A stretch of DNA of 44,725 nucleotides, from NCBI GenBank assembly GCA_014360565.1, contig JACIXH010000015.1, positions 1 through 44,725 of the forward strand. Direction: 5' to 3'. Within the stretch, counting starts at the first letter, position 1; each line of letters starts with the position of its first letter. The notes beneath the pieces are model-generated. The model saw only the letters and a program-made list of their open reading frames with translations. It had not been told where the DNA came from and ran no database searches. Origin of the DNA: Nocardia sp. (lineage in GTDB: Bacteria > Actinomycetota > Actinomycetes > Mycobacteriales > Mycobacteriaceae). Shown piece by piece: positions 1 to 10,020 of the stretch. The position numbers and the translations under genes are program-made.

Positions 1-21
1 GGTTCCGGGCCTTTCGTTTTG

Positions 22-95
22 TAGCGGGGACAGGATTTGAACCTGCGACCTCTGGGTTATGAGCCCAGCGAGCTACCGAGCTGCTCCACCCCGCG
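22..95 (-). tRNA. tRNA-fMet (CAT), initiator
   Basis: Read on the minus strand the segment folds as a complete cloverleaf of 74 nt without an encoded CCA. The anticodon loop is CTCATAA (anticodon CAT). The anticodon stem carries the three consecutive G-C pairs (GGG/CCC) that mark initiator tRNAs. The first base of the acceptor stem (C1) is unpaired with the opposing U72, also an initiator trait, whereas elongator tRNAs pair here. The T-arm GGTTCAAATCC is canonical. The gene supplies formyl-methionyl tRNA for translation start. Whether other copies exist in the genome cannot be seen. Confidence 0.95.
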
Positions 96-109
96 TCGGT
101 GTGAACACA

Positions 110-139
110 ACATTACACACAGGTGAGCGCAGGCGCCAA
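110..139 (-). promoter_or_regulatory. Putative promoter of the initiator tRNA
   Basis: On the minus strand a TTGGCG-like -35 box (134-139) and a TAATGT -10 box (110-115) are separated by 18 bp. Transcription would begin about 8 nt before the mature tRNA 5' end at position 95. This is inferred from hexamer likeness and position only. Confidence 0.45.
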
Positions 140-397
140 ATCGCGAGGTCAACGGATGTTTTCGCGTCGACAGGCGCAATCCGCACCGAAGGACGGCAAG
201 GGGCGGAGCCGTTAAATGTGTCGGCCCTCACATATTTCAGCAATCGAACGCGTCGGTGCGCAATTCCGGTGAGCGGGGTCACTATAACCAGGTGATCCCG
301 AACACATAACGACCCAATAACAGATCGACCAGAATCTAGCGATTCCCACGGGCTGTGCAGCGTAAACATCGAAAAGACGTCTATTCCATTCACATAA

Positions 398-1006
<609 letters not shown>

Positions 1007-1024
1007 TCCACCGTTCCCCCTGCA

Positions 1025-1059
1025 CAAGAAAGGCCCCGTCGTCGACGGGGCCTTTCTTG
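1025..1059. terminator. Bidirectional intrinsic terminator between rpf and the UPF0182 gene
   Basis: The arms 1025-1040 and 1044-1059 form a perfect 16-bp stem (core AAGGCCCCGTC / GACGGGGCCTT) around a 3-nt loop. The 3' arm ends with T-rich TTTCTT when read from rpf, and the opposite strand reads equivalently for the converging UPF0182 gene. Confidence 0.85.
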
Positions 1060-1071
1060 CTGTCGTGGTGG

Positions 1072-4053
1072 TTACCGGCCTGCCGCGTCCTGGTACGCCT
1101 TCATCGCGACGTCCAGTTCTTCCAGCGCCTTGCCGTAATCGGTGAAGTTGCCGGTCCGCATCGCCGAACGCACCGCCTCGATCTTGCGGTTGAGCTCGGC
1201 GGCCGCGGCCTCCTGGCCCGTCGAACCCGGGGGCGGGGTAGCGCCCGGCGGTGTGGTGCCGTCGACGGGCGGAGTGACGGTGCCCGGGTCGACCGGCGGG
1301 ATCGCCCCCGGCTTCGGCTTCACCGACGGATCGCCACCGAACGGTGTCGCCAGCGAACCCGCGCCCGGCATCACCTGGTTCAGCGCCTCGGCCAGCGTCG
1401 GCGCGTACCCGACCTTCACGCTGCCTGCCGCGTCGCGATAACTCACCAGCACGCGAAGCAGCTGCGGGAAGGTCGACGAACCGGTATTGCGTTCGTTGTA
1501 GAACGGTTCGACGTAGAGGATGCCGCCGTCGGCGACCGGCAGGGTGAGCAAGTTGCCGTAGCGGATCTTGTTCGAGTTCGACAACAGGGTTTTCTCTCGC
1601 GACACCGCGTCGGCGGTGGTCATCGAGTTCTGTGTCTGCTGCGGACCCTGGGTTTGGGAGTCGGTCGGCAACTGCAACACGGTGAACTTGCCGTAGTTCT
1701 CGGGATCGGAGCGCACCGAGATGTAGGCCGAGAGGAACTGCCGGTTGTATCCGACCATCGCCGAGGTCAGGTTGAACACCGGTTCGGCGGTTTTCGGGTC
1801 ACCGAGCAGCACGTAGTACGGCGGCTGGTTGAACGTGCCGCCCTCGATCGTCGGATCACTGGGCACCGACCAGAACGCGTTGTTGGTGAAGAACTCACGC
1901 GGGTTGTCCACGTGGTACTTCGTCAGCATGTCGCGCTGGACCTTGAACAGATCCTCCGGGTAGCGGAAGTGCGCGCGCAGCTCGGGCGAGATTTCGCTCT
2001 CCGGCTTCACCGCGTCCGGGAACACGCCCTGCCAGGCTTGGAGAACCGGGTCGGCGGTGTCGGTTTCGTACAGCGTGACCGTGCCGTCGTAGGCGTCGAC
2101 GGTGGCCTTGACCGAGTTGCGGATGTAGCTGACTTCCTTGCGCGGGATCACGCGCCCGGTCTTCTTGTCGATGCTGTCCTCGACCGCGCCGTCGAGCGAG
2201 GTCGGCTGGGCGTAGGGGTACTTGTCGAGCGTGGTGTAGGCATCGACGATCCACTTGACGCGGCCATCGATCACCGCCGGGTAGGCATTGCCGTCGGTGG
2301 TCAGCCACGGAGCGACCTTCTGCACCCTGTCGCGGGGTCCGCGGTTGAACAGGATCTTGGAGTCCTCGCTGATCGCGGAGGAGAACAAGATATTGCGCTC
2401 GGCGTACTTGGCCGCGAACGCGAGCCGGTTGAACCAGTTCCCGATCGGCACGCCACCGCTGCCGTCGTAGGTGAACTGCGCCTCGTCGGAGTCGTATTCG
2501 CGCGGAGCCTGACCCTCGGCGGTACCGACGATGGCGTAATCGGGGTCGGTCTGGGAGATCAGCTCGCCGTAGTAGATGCGCGGCTGGTCGACCTTGATCT
2601 GCTGATCCTCGACCTTGGTGAACAGGTCGCTCACCATGAACAGCGGATAACCCGAATCACTGCCGCCCGCGGCGCTCTGCGCCTCGGACTGCGGCTTGTT
2701 CACGCGGTTGGCGGGCGCGGCGACGAAGCCGTTGCCGTGGGTGTAGACGGTGTGCTGGTTGATCCAGTCCTTCTGGTTGCCCGACAGGGCCTGGGGATGC
2801 AACTCGCGGGCGGCGACGATGTAGTCCTGGAGGTCGCCGTTGAGGTTGTAGCGGTCGATGTCCAGCGACTCGGGGAAGCCGTAGAAGTTCTTGCGCTGCT
2901 GCAACTGAGTGAAGGTGGGCGAGAGGATGTTCGGGTCGAGCAGGCGTGCGTTGCCGATGGTCACCGCGTCCGCGGGAACCTCGAGCGGGCTCTTCGAGGA
3001 ACTACCTCGGTAGTTCTGATACTCGACTTTGTCGTCGGTGATCCCGTACGCCTCGCGCGTGGCCTGGATATTGCGCTCGATATAGGGACTTTCCTTCTCG
3101 GCGGCATTCGGGCGCACCGAGAACTGCTCGACCACCATCGGCCACACCGCACCGACCAGAATCGACGACAGCACCAGCAGCGCCGCCGCCATCGCGGGAA
3201 CGCGCAGATCGCGCAACACGATTCCGGTGAAGAACGCTATCGCGCAGATCACCGCGATCGACAGCAGGATCAGTTTGGCGGGCAGCACCGCCATGATATC
3301 GGTGTACGACGGACCGCCGAAGGTCGGCTCCTTGCGCGTACTCGACAACAGGTCGTACCGGTCGAACCAGTACGCCACCGCCTTGAGCAGCACGAAGATT
3401 CCCGCGATCACCGCGAGCTGCACACGCGCGGCCCTGGTGAGCGTGCCTTCACGCCCGGCCAGGCGCAGTCCGCCGAACACGTAGTGGGTCACCAGGTTCG
3501 CGAAGAACCCGATCACCACGGCGACGAACAGCCAGTTCAGCACCATCCGGTAGAACGGCAGATCGAAGGTGTAGAAACCGATGTCGAGCCCGAACTGCGG
3601 GTCCTGCTGACCGAACTCGCCGCCGTGCAAGAACAGCTGCACCGTCGCCCAATTCGACTGCGCGACCAAGCCCGACAACACGCCGAGCAGCACCGGGATG
3701 CCGACGCCGAACAGGCGCAGCTTGCTCATCACGGTCGTGCGGTAGCGCGCGATCGGATCGTTGGGCCCGGCGACCGGCACGAAGACCGGACGCGACCGGT
3801 AGGCCAGCAGCAGCGCCGCCCACACCACCAAGCCGACGAACAGCGCGACGGCCACGAACAAGATCAGTCGCGTGACCAACACGCCGAGATACACACTGCG
3901 ATAACCGACCTCGCCGAACCACAACCAATTCGTATAGGCGTCGGTGAGGCGGGGTCCGAGCAGCAGCAGGGCCGCGAGGACGACTGCTGTCACGAGCAGC
4001 ACACGGCTGCGTCGCGACAACGAAGGTAAGCCGGTGGGGGGCCGCATGCCCAC
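1072..4053 (-). CDS. UPF0182 family integral membrane protein (Rv3193c-like)
   Basis: This large membrane protein has 993 residues from GTG 4053. About seven hydrophobic segments lie in the first 310 residues. A long, probably extracytoplasmic soluble region follows (about 310-900, with conserved stretches such as LPVADGGILYVEPFY). The tail is Pro/Gly-rich, then a short coiled segment. The family is widespread in actinobacteria and its function is not established. The start is chosen at GTG 4053 because GGAGAG lies 7 nt upstream and the sequence then begins GMRPPTGLPSLSRRSR, as in relatives. ATG codons at 4068 and 4104 are in frame but poorly supported. It converges on rpf and is divergent from the PPA1309-family gene. 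Confidence 0.92.
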   Translation of the reverse strand: MGMRPPTGLPSLSRRSRVLLVTAVVLAALLLLGPRLTDAYTNWLWFGEVGYRSVYLGVLVTRLILFVAVALFVGLVVWAALLLAYRSRPVFVPVAGPNDPIARYRTTVMSKLRLFGVGIPVLLGVLSGLVAQSNWATVQLFLHGGEFGQQDPQFGLDIGFYTFDLPFYRMVLNWLFVAVVIGFFANLVTHYVFGGLRLAGREGTLTRAARVQLAVIAGIFVLLKAVAYWFDRYDLLSSTRKEPTFGGPSYTDIMAVLPAKLILLSIAVICAIAFFTGIVLRDLRVPAMAAALLVLSSILVGAVWPMVVEQFSVRPNAAEKESPYIERNIQATREAYGITDDKVEYQNYRGSSSKSPLEVPADAVTIGNARLLDPNILSPTFTQLQQRKNFYGFPESLDIDRYNLNGDLQDYIVAARELHPQALSGNQKDWINQHTVYTHGNGFVAAPANRVNKPQSEAQSAAGGSDSGYPLFMVSDLFTKVEDQQIKVDQPRIYYGELISQTDPDYAIVGTAEGQAPREYDSDEAQFTYDGSGGVPIGNWFNRLAFAAKYAERNILFSSAISEDSKILFNRGPRDRVQKVAPWLTTDGNAYPAVIDGRVKWIVDAYTTLDKYPYAQPTSLDGAVEDSIDKKTGRVIPRKEVSYIRNSVKATVDAYDGTVTLYETDTADPVLQAWQGVFPDAVKPESEISPELRAHFRYPEDLFKVQRDMLTKYHVDNPREFFTNNAFWSVPSDPTIEGGTFNQPPYYVLLGDPKTAEPVFNLTSAMVGYNRQFLSAYISVRSDPENYGKFTVLQLPTDSQTQGPQQTQNSMTTADAVSREKTLLSNSNKIRYGNLLTLPVADGGILYVEPFYNERNTGSSTFPQLLRVLVSYRDAAGSVKVGYAPTLAEALNQVMPGAGSLATPFGGDPSVKPKPGAIPPVDPGTVTPPVDGTTPPGATPPPGSTGQEAAAAELNRKIEAVRSAMRTGNFTDYGKALEELDVAMKAYQDAAGR

Positions 4054-4243
4054 GGTGCCACTCTCCATGCTCCGGCGGCTCCACACCGTGATCGGCGCAG
4101 TCACCGCAGTCCGAATGTTGCGGGGGGTGATCCTGGCTCATCCCCACTCGCGCGGGGAATCCGTGCTGCCGGACCGTTGGCGCCCACTCTACGGAAATCG
4201 GACACCGTGCAAGCGCCTGGGCCGAAAATGATTGGATGTGCGG

Positions 4244-4822
4244 GTGACCGAAGACGAGCACGCCGAAGTTCTCCTCGCCCGCTGTGTGCGCGAGGTCGTC
4301 GAGTTCGCCGACGCCGAGGGCTGGGGAAACCCGCCGCAGATGTTCGCGTTGGTGCCGACTGCCGACCTGGCCGCGGCCGAACCGGACCTGCAGGACCAGC
4401 TCGACGACGGCAGCGAGCTGACCCCCGTTGCCCAGGAAGCCTTCCCCGACGACATCACCGGCGGGTCGATGGCACTGGACGAGTTCCTGGCCACCACCAC
4501 CTGGCCGCCCGCCGTCGAAGGCTGCGTGCTGGTGCAGGAGATCGTGGTGCTGCCGCCCGACGCCGAGAGCGATCTCGACGAGGCCTTGATTCCGCTGCTC
4601 GCCGACGACGAAGCCGCGGACGCGGCCGGGCGTGCCGCCGCGCACGCGCACCCGGGTCGCCGCGACGCCCGGCTCATCGCGGGCGTGCTGCGCCAGGGCG
4701 CCACGCTGTGCCTGCTGCAGATCCGCCCCGAAGACGACGACGGCTTCGGCGATCTCGACCTGCGCACCTACCCCGACCTGGCTCCCGGCCTGGTCGAAGC
4801 CCTGCACCACACCTTGGAGTAG
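4244..4822 (+). CDS. PPA1309 family protein, function unknown
   Basis: This is an acidic protein of about 192 residues, recognised as the actinobacterial PPA1309 family by its whole-length pattern: the DITGGSMALDEFLATTTWPP block, then the VQEIVVLPP strand, and a C-terminal RDARLIAGVLRQGATLCLLQ region. There is no signal peptide, membrane segment or known catalytic motif. It is probably cytoplasmic. The family commonly sits next to the UPF0182 and PDZ/Lon-like genes, as it does here. The start is uncertain: in-frame TTG 4232, GTG 4238 and GTG 4244 are all possible, and none has a clear ribosome-binding site. Confidence 0.85.
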   Translation: MTEDEHAEVLLARCVREVVEFADAEGWGNPPQMFALVPTADLAAAEPDLQDQLDDGSELTPVAQEAFPDDITGGSMALDEFLATTTWPPAVEGCVLVQEIVVLPPDAESDLDEALIPLLADDEAADAAGRAAAHAHPGRRDARLIAGVLRQGATLCLLQIRPEDDDGFGDLDLRTYPDLAPGLVEALHHTLE

Positions 4823-4855
4823 TCAGCCGTCCCCGCGTTCGGCGCCTGCCGGAGT

Positions 4856-5881
4856 TCAGCTACAGCTGATGGGTTCGCGGCCCGCGTTGATGTCGGACAG
4901 CGAGGTGATCGCGCTGTCGAGGGTGTCCACCTTCACCAGGCGAAGGCCCTCGGGAGCGCGCTGACTTGCCTCGTTGCAGTTGCCCGCGGGGACGAGGAAC
5001 GTCTCCGCGCCCGCGTCACGCGCGGCGATCATCTTGTACTGGATGCCACCGATCGGGCCGACCTTGCCCTCCTGATCGATGGTGCCGGTACCCGCGACGA
5101 ACTTGCCGCCGTTGAGTTCGCCCGGCGAGAGCTTGTCGATCAGCGACAGGCTGAACATCAGCCCGGCCGACGGTCCGCCGATATCGGCGAGATTGAACTC
5201 GACCTGCAGCGGCGGGCGGCCGCCTTCGCCCGGCGTGATGCCGAGATAGCCCTTGGTCTCGTCGTCGGGGCGCGGCGCGAGCGTGATCGGCGTGGTCTGC
5301 TCGGTCTCGCCGCGACGGTAGACGACGCTGATGGTGTCGCCGGGGGCCTTGGTGCCGACGATGTCGATCACGTCCTTGGGCGTGGCGATCGGGGTGCCGT
5401 CGATGCTGATCAGCTCGTCGCCGACCTCGAGCACGCCGTTGGCCGGGCCTTCCTCGCCGAGGGCGCCGACCAGCACGACGGTCGGCATCTTCAGGAAGTG
5501 CAGCGCCGCGACCTCGGCATCGCTCTCGGAATCCTTGAAGTCCTGCTGATTGGACTTGTCGACCTCCTCGCGCGACACGCCGGGCGGGTACACCTCGGCG
5601 CGCGGCACCAGGCCGTGCTCACCGCTGACCCAGAACCCGAACGCCTCGAACAGATTCAGCCCGTCGCGTACCGACACGGTCGTCATATTGAGCTGCCCGC
5701 TGGTGGGATCCAGTGGCGCGCCGGTGACATCGACCACCGGCTTACCGTCCACCTGGCCGAGGGTGTCGAAGGTCGGCCCCGGTCCGAGTGCGACGAACGG
5801 CACGGTGACCACGCTGCCGGCCACGCCGAGCACCAGGACAGGGACGAGGGCGACGATCAGGGTGAGGATCCGACGATTCAC
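4856..5881 (-). CDS. YlbL-type PDZ/Lon-like serine protease (Rv3194c-like)
   Basis: This 341-residue protein has one N-terminal membrane anchor (about residues 5-32). The family's VPFVALGPGPTFDTLG segment follows. A PDZ domain covers about residues 130-205, including GPANGVLEVGDELISIDG. The C-terminal domain is Lon-type (S16), with predicted catalytic Ser238 in GGPSAGLMFS and Lys283 in IGGIQYKMIAA, about 45 residues apart as in Lon dyads. No AAA+ ATPase domain is present, so it is likely an ATP-independent, membrane-tethered protease facing outward. Start GTG 5881 is favoured by a TANNNT box exactly 7 nt upstream and by homology at NRRILTLIVAL; the open frame extends further upstream without a signal. 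Confidence 0.93.
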   Translation of the reverse strand: MNRRILTLIVALVPVLVLGVAGSVVTVPFVALGPGPTFDTLGQVDGKPVVDVTGAPLDPTSGQLNMTTVSVRDGLNLFEAFGFWVSGEHGLVPRAEVYPPGVSREEVDKSNQQDFKDSESDAEVAALHFLKMPTVVLVGALGEEGPANGVLEVGDELISIDGTPIATPKDVIDIVGTKAPGDTISVVYRRGETEQTTPITLAPRPDDETKGYLGITPGEGGRPPLQVEFNLADIGGPSAGLMFSLSLIDKLSPGELNGGKFVAGTGTIDQEGKVGPIGGIQYKMIAARDAGAETFLVPAGNCNEASQRAPEGLRLVKVDTLDSAITSLSDINAGREPISCS

Positions 5882-5894
5882 TCGGACCACAGTA
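5882..5894 (-). promoter_or_regulatory. -10 box of a leaderless ylbL-type protease transcript
   Basis: On the minus strand TACTGT (5889-5894) is followed by 7 nt and GTG at 5881. This spacing puts the transcription start at the start codon and decides the gene start. Confidence 0.5.
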
Positions 5895-6028
5895 GTGATC
5901 GGCGACCGTGACCGACGGCAGTGGCACGCTTTACGGCGCGGCACCTCGGCAACGCCGTCGCCTGCGCCCACCAGGCGATGCCGCACGATTTCGCGATGCG
6001 CGAACACCGGAGCCCCAGGGGTTCCGCG

Positions 6029-6041
6029 TAACGTAAGAGGT
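6029..6041 (+). promoter_or_regulatory. -10 box of a leaderless DUF2342-gene transcript
   Basis: TAACGT (6029-6034) precedes ATG 6042 by 7 nt, the same geometry as at rpf and the protease gene. A purine-rich AAGAGG also lies 1 nt before the ATG but is too close to serve well as a ribosome site. Confidence 0.45.
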
Positions 6042-7505
6042 ATGAGCGATCTCCCCTTCGGCTTCTCGACCGGCGACGACGACGAGTCCGGCAAGCGTCG
6101 CGACGAGGGCAACGGACCCGGCGGAAACGATCCGTTCGGTTTCGGAGCGGCCGGGGCGGGCGGGTTCGATCCGTCGCAGCTGGGCCAGATGCTGAGCCAG
6201 CTCGGCCAGATGATCAGCGGCATGGGCCAGGGTATGGGCCCAGGCGGCTCGCAGTCCGGCCCGGTCAACTACGACGTCGCCAAGCGACTCGCGCGCCAGC
6301 AGCTCGGCTCCACCATCGCCCCGATCGCCGCGAGCACCACCACGGCGGTGACCGACGCGGCGCACCTGGCCGAGCTGTGGCTCGACGGCGCCACCGTGCT
6401 GCCCGCAGGCGCCACCAAGACGGTCACCTGGACCCCCAACGACTGGATCGAAGAGACACTGCCCACCTGGAAGCGCCTGTGCGATCCGGTGGCCGAGCAG
6501 ATCTCGGGCATGTGGACCGCGCAGTTGCCCGAGGAGGCCAAGCAATTCGCCGGCCCGATGGTCGGCATGCTCGGCCAGATGGGCGGGCTGGCGTTCGGCT
6601 CCCAGCTCGGTCAGGCGCTCGGCCAGCTGGCCAAGGAGGTCCTGACCTCGACTGATATCGGTTTGTCGCTGGGTCCGGCCGGTACCGCGGCACTGCTGCC
6701 GACCGCGATCTCGGCGTTCAGTGCGGGGCTCGAGCAGCCCGAGAGCGAGATCATGGTCTTCCTGGCTGCCCGTGAGGCCGCCCACCAACGGCTTTTCGCG
6801 CATGTGCCGTGGTTGCGCCAGCAGGTGCTCGGTGCCGTCGAGGATTACGCGCGCGGCATCAAGATGGACTTCTCCGCGATCGAGGAAGCCGCGCAGGGCA
6901 TCGACCCGATGACGCTCAGCGACCCCTCCAAGCTGGAGGAACTGCTCTCCCAGGGCACCTTCGAGCCGCAGACCACGCCCGAGCAGAAGCAGGCGCTCGA
7001 GCGCCTCGAGACCCTGCTGGCACTGATCGAGGGCTGGGTCGACGTGGTGGTCGCCGACGCGGTGGGTGAGCGTCTGCCGGGCGCGAACGCGCTGTCGGAG
7101 ACGCTGCGCCGCCGCCGCGCCACCGGTGGTCCCGCCGAGCAGACCTTCGCCACGCTGGTCGGACTGGAACTGCGTCCGCGCAAGGTGCGTGAGGCGTCGG
7201 CGCTGTGGCGCCGGCTGACCACCGATGCGGGCATGGAACGGCGCGACAAGGTGTGGGAACACCCCGATCTGCTGCCCGATTCCACCGATCTCGATTCGCC
7301 CACCGGCTTCATCGACTCGGTGATCGGCGGCGGTACAGGCGTTTTCGATGATCCGATGGCGCAGCTGGCCGAGACCGAGGCGCGCGAACGCGACGCCGCG
7401 AAGCTCGACAAGACCGAGGGCGACCGGGCACCCGGCGAAGAGACCGACACCGACCCGGATTCCGATACCGGTTCCGACCCGGATTCCGGCACCGGCAAGT
7501 CCTGA
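6042..7505 (+). CDS. DUF2342 family zinc-dependent metalloprotease-like protein (Rv3195-like)
   Basis: This is a 487-residue cytoplasmic protein. The N-terminus is acidic/Gly-rich, followed by a Gln/Met/Gly-rich segment (SQLGQMLSQLGQMISGMG). The conserved body contains the family's FGSQLGQALGQLA helix and the EAAHQRLFAHVPWLRQQV motif, whose Glu and His residues are the candidate metal-site residues. A second conserved region, LALIEGWVDVVVADAV followed by RRRRATGGPAEQTFATLVGLELRPRK, completes the family pattern. The C-terminus is an Asp/Thr/Gly-rich disordered tail. The family resembles zincin-type peptidases but lacks a clear HExxH, and activity is not established. It is divergent from the PDZ/Lon-like gene, as in mycobacteria. 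Confidence 0.9.
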   Translation: MSDLPFGFSTGDDDESGKRRDEGNGPGGNDPFGFGAAGAGGFDPSQLGQMLSQLGQMISGMGQGMGPGGSQSGPVNYDVAKRLARQQLGSTIAPIAASTTTAVTDAAHLAELWLDGATVLPAGATKTVTWTPNDWIEETLPTWKRLCDPVAEQISGMWTAQLPEEAKQFAGPMVGMLGQMGGLAFGSQLGQALGQLAKEVLTSTDIGLSLGPAGTAALLPTAISAFSAGLEQPESEIMVFLAAREAAHQRLFAHVPWLRQQVLGAVEDYARGIKMDFSAIEEAAQGIDPMTLSDPSKLEELLSQGTFEPQTTPEQKQALERLETLLALIEGWVDVVVADAVGERLPGANALSETLRRRRATGGPAEQTFATLVGLELRPRKVREASALWRRLTTDAGMERRDKVWEHPDLLPDSTDLDSPTGFIDSVIGGGTGVFDDPMAQLAETEARERDAAKLDKTEGDRAPGEETDTDPDSDTGSDPDSGTGKS

Positions 7506-7715
7506 TCGGTGCCGCCGTCACGGTCCGGTGAGAAAATCTCGCCGACCCTGGCGGCGACACGGTTACACAGCTGACAGTCGCCGGAAAATGCCGCGACGAC
7601 CGGCCGTACAGCGGCTGTTCACAGTTCGACGTTCGCCGGCCGACACGCCGAAAGCCTGTGGATAACTGCTCTTTCGGCACGGTCGGCGAGCGATCGGGCT
7701 GCCGATACTTCTGGC

Positions 7716-8591
7716 ATGACGACCACTTCCGCATTGCGCGGCCCGATGCTCCACCCGCGCGTGACCACCCTCGTTCGCCCGTCCGGCACGGTCCAGCTCG
7801 GCTGGGACCCCGAACGCGCGCTGCTGCTGGAAACCACCGACCACGACACCGGTACCGTGCTCGCCTTCTTGCGCCTACTCGACGGATTGCAGTCGCGGCC
7901 GCAGATCATCTGGCGCGCGGGCGAATTCGGCATCAGCCCCGATCGCACCATGGGCATGCTCACCGCCATCGAGCGCGCGGGCCTGCTGCTCGAGCCCGAG
8001 CCCGAACGGGGCAAGATCCGCAGTATCACGGTGCACGGCCTCGGTCCGCTCTCCGATGCCGTGGCGATCGGCCTGCGGCGCATGGGGTTGCGGCCTGCAC
8101 GCTCGCGCGAGTATCGGCCCGATGTTGCGGTGGGCGCCGCCGCGGGCGATCTGGTGGTGCTCACCGACGCGTTGATGATCGACCCCGGCCTGTCGGTAGA
8201 CCTGGTGTTGCGCCGCGTGCCGCATCTGCAGGTGCGAGTGCGCGACGGCATCGGCGTGGTCGGTCCGCTGGTGCTGCCCGGCGAGACCAGTTGCCTGCGC
8301 TGTGCCGACCTGACCCGGGCCGGATTCGATACCGACTGGCCGCATCTGGCCGCCCAGCTACTCGGTCGCACCGGGCACGCCTCCCCGGCGGGCATCGCGG
8401 CGACGACCGCGCTGGCGCTCGGCGAACTGGAGGCGATCATCGCCTGTTCGCCACGACGGGCCCCACGCACCCTCGACGCCACCGTCGAACTGGACCTCGA
8501 CACCCACGAGGTCCAGCGCCGGCCGTGGCTGCCACACCAGGAATGCGGCTGCCGGAACATGAGCGCACACGCACCGGGAACGCGGCGGTGA
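7716..8591 (+). CDS. ThiF/E1-like protein related to TOMM cyclodehydratase partners (Rv3196-like)
   Basis: This 291-residue protein has an N-terminal winged-helix-like region resembling a leader-binding domain. A dinucleotide/ATP-fold stretch beginning ITVHGLGPLSDAVAIGL follows at about residue 103. Four putative zinc cysteines are present: C193 and C196 (CLRC), C277 and C279 (ECGC), as in E1/ThiF-like folds. Proteins of this type are often named cyclodehydratase or TOMM precursor-binding protein. No YcaO enzyme, dehydrogenase or precursor peptide is visible nearby, so participation in azoline peptide synthesis is not supported by context. A GATACT hexamer 6 nt before the ATG (7704-7709) suggests a leaderless mRNA. 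The gene is conserved at this position in mycobacteria. Confidence 0.8.
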   Translation: MTTTSALRGPMLHPRVTTLVRPSGTVQLGWDPERALLLETTDHDTGTVLAFLRLLDGLQSRPQIIWRAGEFGISPDRTMGMLTAIERAGLLLEPEPERGKIRSITVHGLGPLSDAVAIGLRRMGLRPARSREYRPDVAVGAAAGDLVVLTDALMIDPGLSVDLVLRRVPHLQVRVRDGIGVVGPLVLPGETSCLRCADLTRAGFDTDWPHLAAQLLGRTGHASPAGIAATTALALGELEAIIACSPRRAPRTLDATVELDLDTHEVQRRPWLPHQECGCRNMSAHAPGTRR

Positions 8592-8649
8592 CGGGCATCG
8601 CACCGCCCGGTGTGAGCATTCTTATGGCACACACCCCTGAGGTTCGGCC

Positions 8650-10002
8650 ATGATGGGTACCGTGTCCGAGATCGTGCGCCGCAGTTCCAGCCGCAATGCC
8701 AAGATGGCCAAGATTCCTCTCGGCATCGCCGGACGAGCCGCTGTCGGGTTCGGAAAGAAGCTCGTGGGCGGTGACAAGAAGCAGATCAACGCGAGCCTGA
8801 ACCAGAAAGCCGCCGAGCAGCTGTTCACCGTGCTCGGTGAGCTCAAGGGCGGCGCGATGAAATTCGGGCAGGCGCTGAGCGTGATGGAGGCCGCCGTCCC
8901 GGAGGAATTCGGCGAGCACTACCGCGAGGCACTGACCAAGCTGCAGGCCGCGGCCCCGCCCATGCCCGCCGAAACCGTGCACCGCGTGCTCGATCAGCAA
9001 CTGGGCACCAAGTGGCGGGACCGTTTCACCTCCTTCGACGACACCCCGGCCGCCTCGGCCAGCATCGGCCAGGTGCACCGCGCGGTGTGGTCCGACGGCC
9101 GCGCGGTGGCGGTGAAGGTGCAGTACCCCGGCGCCGACGACGCACTGCGCGCCGATCTGAAAACGCTGTCCCGGATGACCGGGCTGCTCTCGTCGGTGAT
9201 TCCCGGCGCCGACGTGAAGCCACTGCTCGCCGAGATCACCGAACGCACCGAAGAAGAACTCGACTACCGCATCGAGGCCGCCAATCAGCGTCGCTTCGCC
9301 GCCGCCTTCGACGGGCACCCCACCATCTCGGTCCCGAAGGTGGTGGCGGGGGCCCCGAAGGTGATCGTCACCGAGTGGCTCGACGGCACCCCGGTCTCGG
9401 CGCTGATCGCGGCGGGCGCCGAAGATCCCGCGGGCACCCTGGCGCAGCGCAACCGCATCGCCGAGCTGATGGGGATCTTCCACTTCAGCTCGCCCGAACT
9501 GGTCGGCCTGCTGCACGGCGACCCGCATCCCGGCAACTTTCTGGTGCGCGCCGATGGCACCCTGGCCGTCCTCGACTTCGGCGCCTGCGCGCCGATGCCC
9601 GACGGCTTCCCGAAGATTCTCGGCCGAATGCTGGCCCTGGCCGTCACCGATGAGCACGCCGCACTCACCGAGCTGCTCTACGAGCACGGCTGGGTCATTC
9701 CCGGCCGGGTGGTGACCCACGAGGAGATCGAGGCGTACCTGCGCCCGTTCAGCGACCCGATTCGTACCGACACGTTCCATTTCACTCGCGCGTGGATGCA
9801 GCGGGTGGCGGGCAAAGCCTCGGAGTTCTCCAGTCCGGAGATGAAAACCGCGCGCGCCCTGCAACTTCCGGCGGAATACCTCACCGTCTTCCGGGTACTG
9901 GGTGGCTCGGTCGGCATCCTGGCTCAACTCGACGCCGAACTCGGTTTCATGAACCTGGTTCGCACCTGGGTGCCGGGCTTCCGGGCCGAACAGGCCTCCT
10001 GA
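8650..10002 (+). CDS. ABC1/AarF (UbiB-like) atypical kinase (Rv3197-like)
   Basis: This 450-residue protein kinase-like protein shows the UbiB hallmarks in order. The N-terminal KxGQ-type motif is in GGAMKFGQALS. The Ala-rich nucleotide loop is AASASIGQVHRA. The ATP lysine is in VAVKVQYPGAD, with the conserved Glu in EEELDYRIEA. The catalytic loop is LLHGDPHPGNF, and the metal-binding motif is LAVLDFG. The family binds or hydrolyses ATP and is linked to quinone biosynthesis and lipid homeostasis; the actinobacterial role is less clear. M. tuberculosis Rv3197 sits beside whiB7 and has been linked to macrolide tolerance. ATG 8650 is chosen because GAGG lies 7 nt upstream; GTG 8662 is the alternative. 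It ends at a strong terminator. Confidence 0.92.
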   Translation: MMGTVSEIVRRSSSRNAKMAKIPLGIAGRAAVGFGKKLVGGDKKQINASLNQKAAEQLFTVLGELKGGAMKFGQALSVMEAAVPEEFGEHYREALTKLQAAAPPMPAETVHRVLDQQLGTKWRDRFTSFDDTPAASASIGQVHRAVWSDGRAVAVKVQYPGADDALRADLKTLSRMTGLLSSVIPGADVKPLLAEITERTEEELDYRIEAANQRRFAAAFDGHPTISVPKVVAGAPKVIVTEWLDGTPVSALIAAGAEDPAGTLAQRNRIAELMGIFHFSSPELVGLLHGDPHPGNFLVRADGTLAVLDFGACAPMPDGFPKILGRMLALAVTDEHAALTELLYEHGWVIPGRVVTHEEIEAYLRPFSDPIRTDTFHFTRAWMQRVAGKASEFSSPEMKTARALQLPAEYLTVFRVLGGSVGILAQLDAELGFMNLVRTWVPGFRAEQAS

Positions 10003-10020
10003 AACGTTCTAGCCCACAAC

